Assembly (NCBI RefSeq): GCF_026419855.1
Contig: NZ_JAOAKP010000004.1
Coordinates: 1 to 60,957 of the forward strand
Origin: Methanothrix sp.
Lineage (GTDB): Archaea; Halobacteriota; Methanosarcinia; Methanotrichales; Methanotrichaceae
Reading direction: 5' to 3'
DNA: 60,957 bases
The notes under the pieces are model-generated. The model did no database searches, was not told where the DNA came from, and was given only the letters and a program-made list of their open reading frames with translations. Made by a program: the position numbers and the translations under genes. Position 1 is the first letter of the stretch. Each line of letters begins with the position of its first letter. Positions 59,239 through 60,957 of the stretch are shown one piece after another.

Positions 59239-60154
59239 GCCTGTGATGTTTACCGGTGGCGTCTACAAGCACGACCTGGTCATAGAGCTTGTCGAGGATC
59301 TGGGCGGTTACCTGCTTCAGAAGAACGTGACACAGAGCGAGGTGATACTGCTTCTGCTCGTGCCTGCTGAGGACCTCAGGATCCTGGAGGATCTCACAAA
59401 AGAGCTCCGCGGAGAGCTCACCAGAGCACCGCTCGCCGGAACAGAGGTTGCTGTGGTGACCCCGACACTGGCGATACACCACCTGCCGCACACAGCATGT
59501 GATGTCGCTGAGTACCTGAGGCGGAACGGCGCGAAGAGCAACATGATCGGCCTGGCCCGGGGGGTGGGGCGTGAGATAGCCCAGATAAATGAGTACGAGA
59601 CAGCTCTGATAAACGAGCATGACGCAGCTGTCTTTCTCTTCGGGAACTTCGCGAGATGCATAATCAAGAAGGAGGAGCTGTACAAGGGCATAAACATCCC
59701 CGTGGTCGTAACAGGCGGTCCTGAGATTCCGAAGGGGGAGATGCCTTACGCCTTCGAGTACGTCTCATCTGTGGGGAGGATAGCACACAGATCCAAGAAG
59801 GCGAACGAGATCGGGAATCTGGACAGGATCATCGCAGCCGTGGGCAGGGCTCTCGACAAGATGCGTGCGGATATAGAGAAGGACCCGCTGACGACATCTC
59901 CTCCAAGAGTCATGGATGCGGTTCGTGAGCAGGTTCCTGATATCGAGAGGTCGTACTCACCGCTCCCGATCGCTCTGAACCTGACGGGATGCAGAATAAA
60001 GTTACCATACGAAGAGTATCACGATGCGATCGGGGCTGTACGGTTTGATGAGGGTGTCAAGCTCAAAGAGATCGCGAGAATAATTCCCTCAAGAATGAAG
60101 AGCTACACGCTTGTCAGGATTCTTCCGGAGTCTGAGACTGGGATGGTGTTTTAG
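59231..60154 (+). CDS. mmp7: Methanogenesis marker protein 7
   Basis: 307 residues. Family segments: MFTGGVYKHDLVIELVEDLG, HHLPHTACDVAEYLRRNGAK near 80, GLARGVGREIAQINEYE, VFLFGNFARCIIKKEELY near 137, VVVTGGPEIPKGEMPYAFEY and LNLTGCRIKLPYEEYHDAIG near 255. Three conserved-looking cysteines (TAC, ARC, TGC) are candidates for cluster binding. Mmp7 belongs to the MCR activation complex together with McrC, Mmp3, Mmp17 and A2. Overlaps mmp17 by 8 bp. Confidence 0.93.
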   Translation: MLEPVMFTGGVYKHDLVIELVEDLGGYLLQKNVTQSEVILLLLVPAEDLRILEDLTKELRGELTRAPLAGTEVAVVTPTLAIHHLPHTACDVAEYLRRNGAKSNMIGLARGVGREIAQINEYETALINEHDAAVFLFGNFARCIIKKEELYKGINIPVVVTGGPEIPKGEMPYAFEYVSSVGRIAHRSKKANEIGNLDRIIAAVGRALDKMRADIEKDPLTTSPPRVMDAVREQVPDIERSYSPLPIALNLTGCRIKLPYEEYHDAIGAVRFDEGVKLKEIARIIPSRMKSYTLVRILPESETGMVF

Positions 60155-60158
60155 GGAT

Positions 60159-60596
60159 ATGCTAGAGGAAGAGCTGAAGGGGATACTGGAGAAGGGTGTG
60201 GAGAGGTCTGCTGAGGAAATGCTAAAAACCATCGAGGAGCTCTACGGAGAGGTTCCTTACATATTTCACTTCATGAAGGACAGCCCGGAGCTTCTCGTGA
60301 CAAAGGTCCTTCACAACAACGCGATCGTGCGCAGCTCAAAGCTCGACATGAAGACGATCGAGCTGATATCCATCGCTGTCAGCGCTGCCATAAGGTGCAG
60401 CCACTGCCTGGAGATGCACATCCGTGTCGCATCGAGGATGGGGATAAGCGATGAGGAGATCGCTGCTGCGATGTTCCTCGCGGCGAATCTCGTTAATGCG
60501 AGTGTCCTAGCAACCGCCACCCGGGAGCTCGATGAGGAGAGGGAGATCTGCAGGGCATGCCAGATCGGAACGTGCGAGGTTCATGAGAAGAAGTAG
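60159..60596 (+). CDS. AhpD/carboxymuconolactone decarboxylase-family protein
   Basis: About 145 residues. All-helical AhpD-like fold with the redox pair CSHC in AAIRCSHCLEMHIRVASRMG near residue 83, followed by the His used as proton relay in AhpD. C-terminal tail has a further C-x2-C (ICRACQ) plus TCEVH. Four bases after mmp7, so it belongs to the same operon. A thiol-disulfide or peroxide-protection role for the oxygen-sensitive MCR activation machinery is plausible but inferred. ATG 60159 is preferred over the longer frame inside mmp7. Confidence 0.88.
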   Translation: MLEEELKGILEKGVERSAEEMLKTIEELYGEVPYIFHFMKDSPELLVTKVLHNNAIVRSSKLDMKTIELISIAVSAAIRCSHCLEMHIRVASRMGISDEEIAAAMFLAANLVNASVLATATRELDEEREICRACQIGTCEVHEKK

Positions 60597-60773
60597 ATCT
60601 CATAGGCCCTGAAATACAGTCTCCTTTATTTTCGCTGATTCAGCTGGTTGCATCTGAGTGTATGCTTGAACCGTCTGCTGGCAATTGGGTCTTGTACACG
60701 ATAAACAGCTCTTGAGGACCAGCATGCTCCGGCATAACACTGCATGAATCCCGCGAGAAAGCATGCCTCTGCT

Positions 60774-60883
60774 CGCCCTTATATGCTTAGCAACTTGGAG
60801 ACCATTCAGGTTGAGTTGCTGTAAGCACTCATCCATCTTCCAGGAGCGCATAGCAGGATCAATGCATCTACGGGCAGGTTATC
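60774..60883 (+). repeat. R1 repeat, right-truncated by R3
   Basis: Left end CGCCCTTATATGCTTAGCAA, interior GTTGCTGTAAGCACTCATCC and CAGGAGCGCATAGCAGGATC, ending at GGGCAGGTTATCA where R3 begins. The expected ATAAGAGCG end is missing. The spacer 60597-60773 after the AhpD gene shows nothing else I can name. Confidence 0.6.
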
Positions 60884-60884
60884 A

Positions 60885-60957
60885 AACCTAAGCTCCCCAT
60901 AATTTAGGCATATGGATCCGCAGCACACTGATTATTTGTGGGTAATGGCACAGTTAT
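60885..60957 (+). repeat. R3 dispersed repeat, copy 2, cut by window end
   Basis: AACCTAAGCTCCCCATAATT through GATTATTTGTGGGTAATGGC and ACAGTTAT, matching 44877-44948. It abuts the truncated R1 copy and continues beyond the window, so its full size is unknown. Confidence 0.65.

Overview
The window reads as chromosome of an acetoclastic methanogenic archaeon of the Methanosarcinales, most consistent with Methanothrix (Methanosaeta), probably the thermophilic lineage; the species is an inference. The methanogen assignment rests on genes seen only in methanogens and close relatives: the methyl-coenzyme M reductase (MCR) activation factor A2, methanogenesis marker proteins 3, 5, 6, 7, 10, 15 and 17, MtrA and MtrH homologues, and FmdE-family proteins. 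A CooC-type nickel-insertion ATPase fits a CODH/ACS-dependent lifestyle. Archaeal information-processing genes (Alba, MCM, Hel308, Csl4, RpoL, TgtA/ArcS, Trm56, archaeal LeuRS) and TATA boxes about 25 bp before leaderless starts agree with this. Coding DNA is GC-rich; the longer spacers are AT-rich and full of small repeats.

Layout. 0.3-3.7 kb: flavin/Fe-S 2-hydroxyacid oxidoreductase pair and a secreted SIMPL protein. 3.9-5.4 kb: an isolated mtrA-mtrH pair on the minus strand. 5.5-7.3 kb: a structured leader or small RNA, then albA-purN-HIT. 7.6-13.3 kb: secreted proteins (one a matrixin-type protease split by an apparent frameshift) around a tgtA-arcS archaeosine operon. 13.4-19.6 kb: HD phosphohydrolase, an FmdE-family protein, an ATP-grasp enzyme, Trm56, small zinc proteins and a winged-helix regulator preceded by operator-like palindromes. 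19.9-25.5 kb: MCM helicase with a 173-residue mini-intein, a sugar nucleotidyltransferase, dCMP deaminase and a UbiA prenyltransferase. 26.3-29.5 kb: minus-strand RNA cluster (rRNA-type methyltransferase, csl4, rpoL, rtcA, membrane protein). 29.7-42.4 kb: two phosphoesterases, CBS protein, tRNA-Ser(GCU), hel308, dapL, leuS, DJ-1 protein, tRNA-Pro(GGG), a geranylgeranyl-reductase-type flavoprotein and a TrmO-like protein. 42.4-46.3 kb: CooC, an orphan nickel/peptide-type binding protein and a secreted FmdE-domain protein. 46.5-53.3 kb: mmp10 (McrA arginine methylase), small genes, an MFS transporter and ubiX. 53.4-60.6 kb: atwA-mmp3-mmp6-mmp5-mmp15-mmp17-mmp7-AhpD, a tightly packed operon.

How it fits together. 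The last 7 kb encode most of the ATP-driven machine that reduces nickel in MCR to the active state, and mmp10, 7 kb upstream, modifies an MCR arginine. The mcr operon itself is absent. The spacers carry at least five families of dispersed repeats. One (R1, about 124 bp, CGCTCTT ends) has 8-bp target-site duplications at two copies and so behaves like a MITE. No complete transposase gene, rRNA or CRISPR array is visible.
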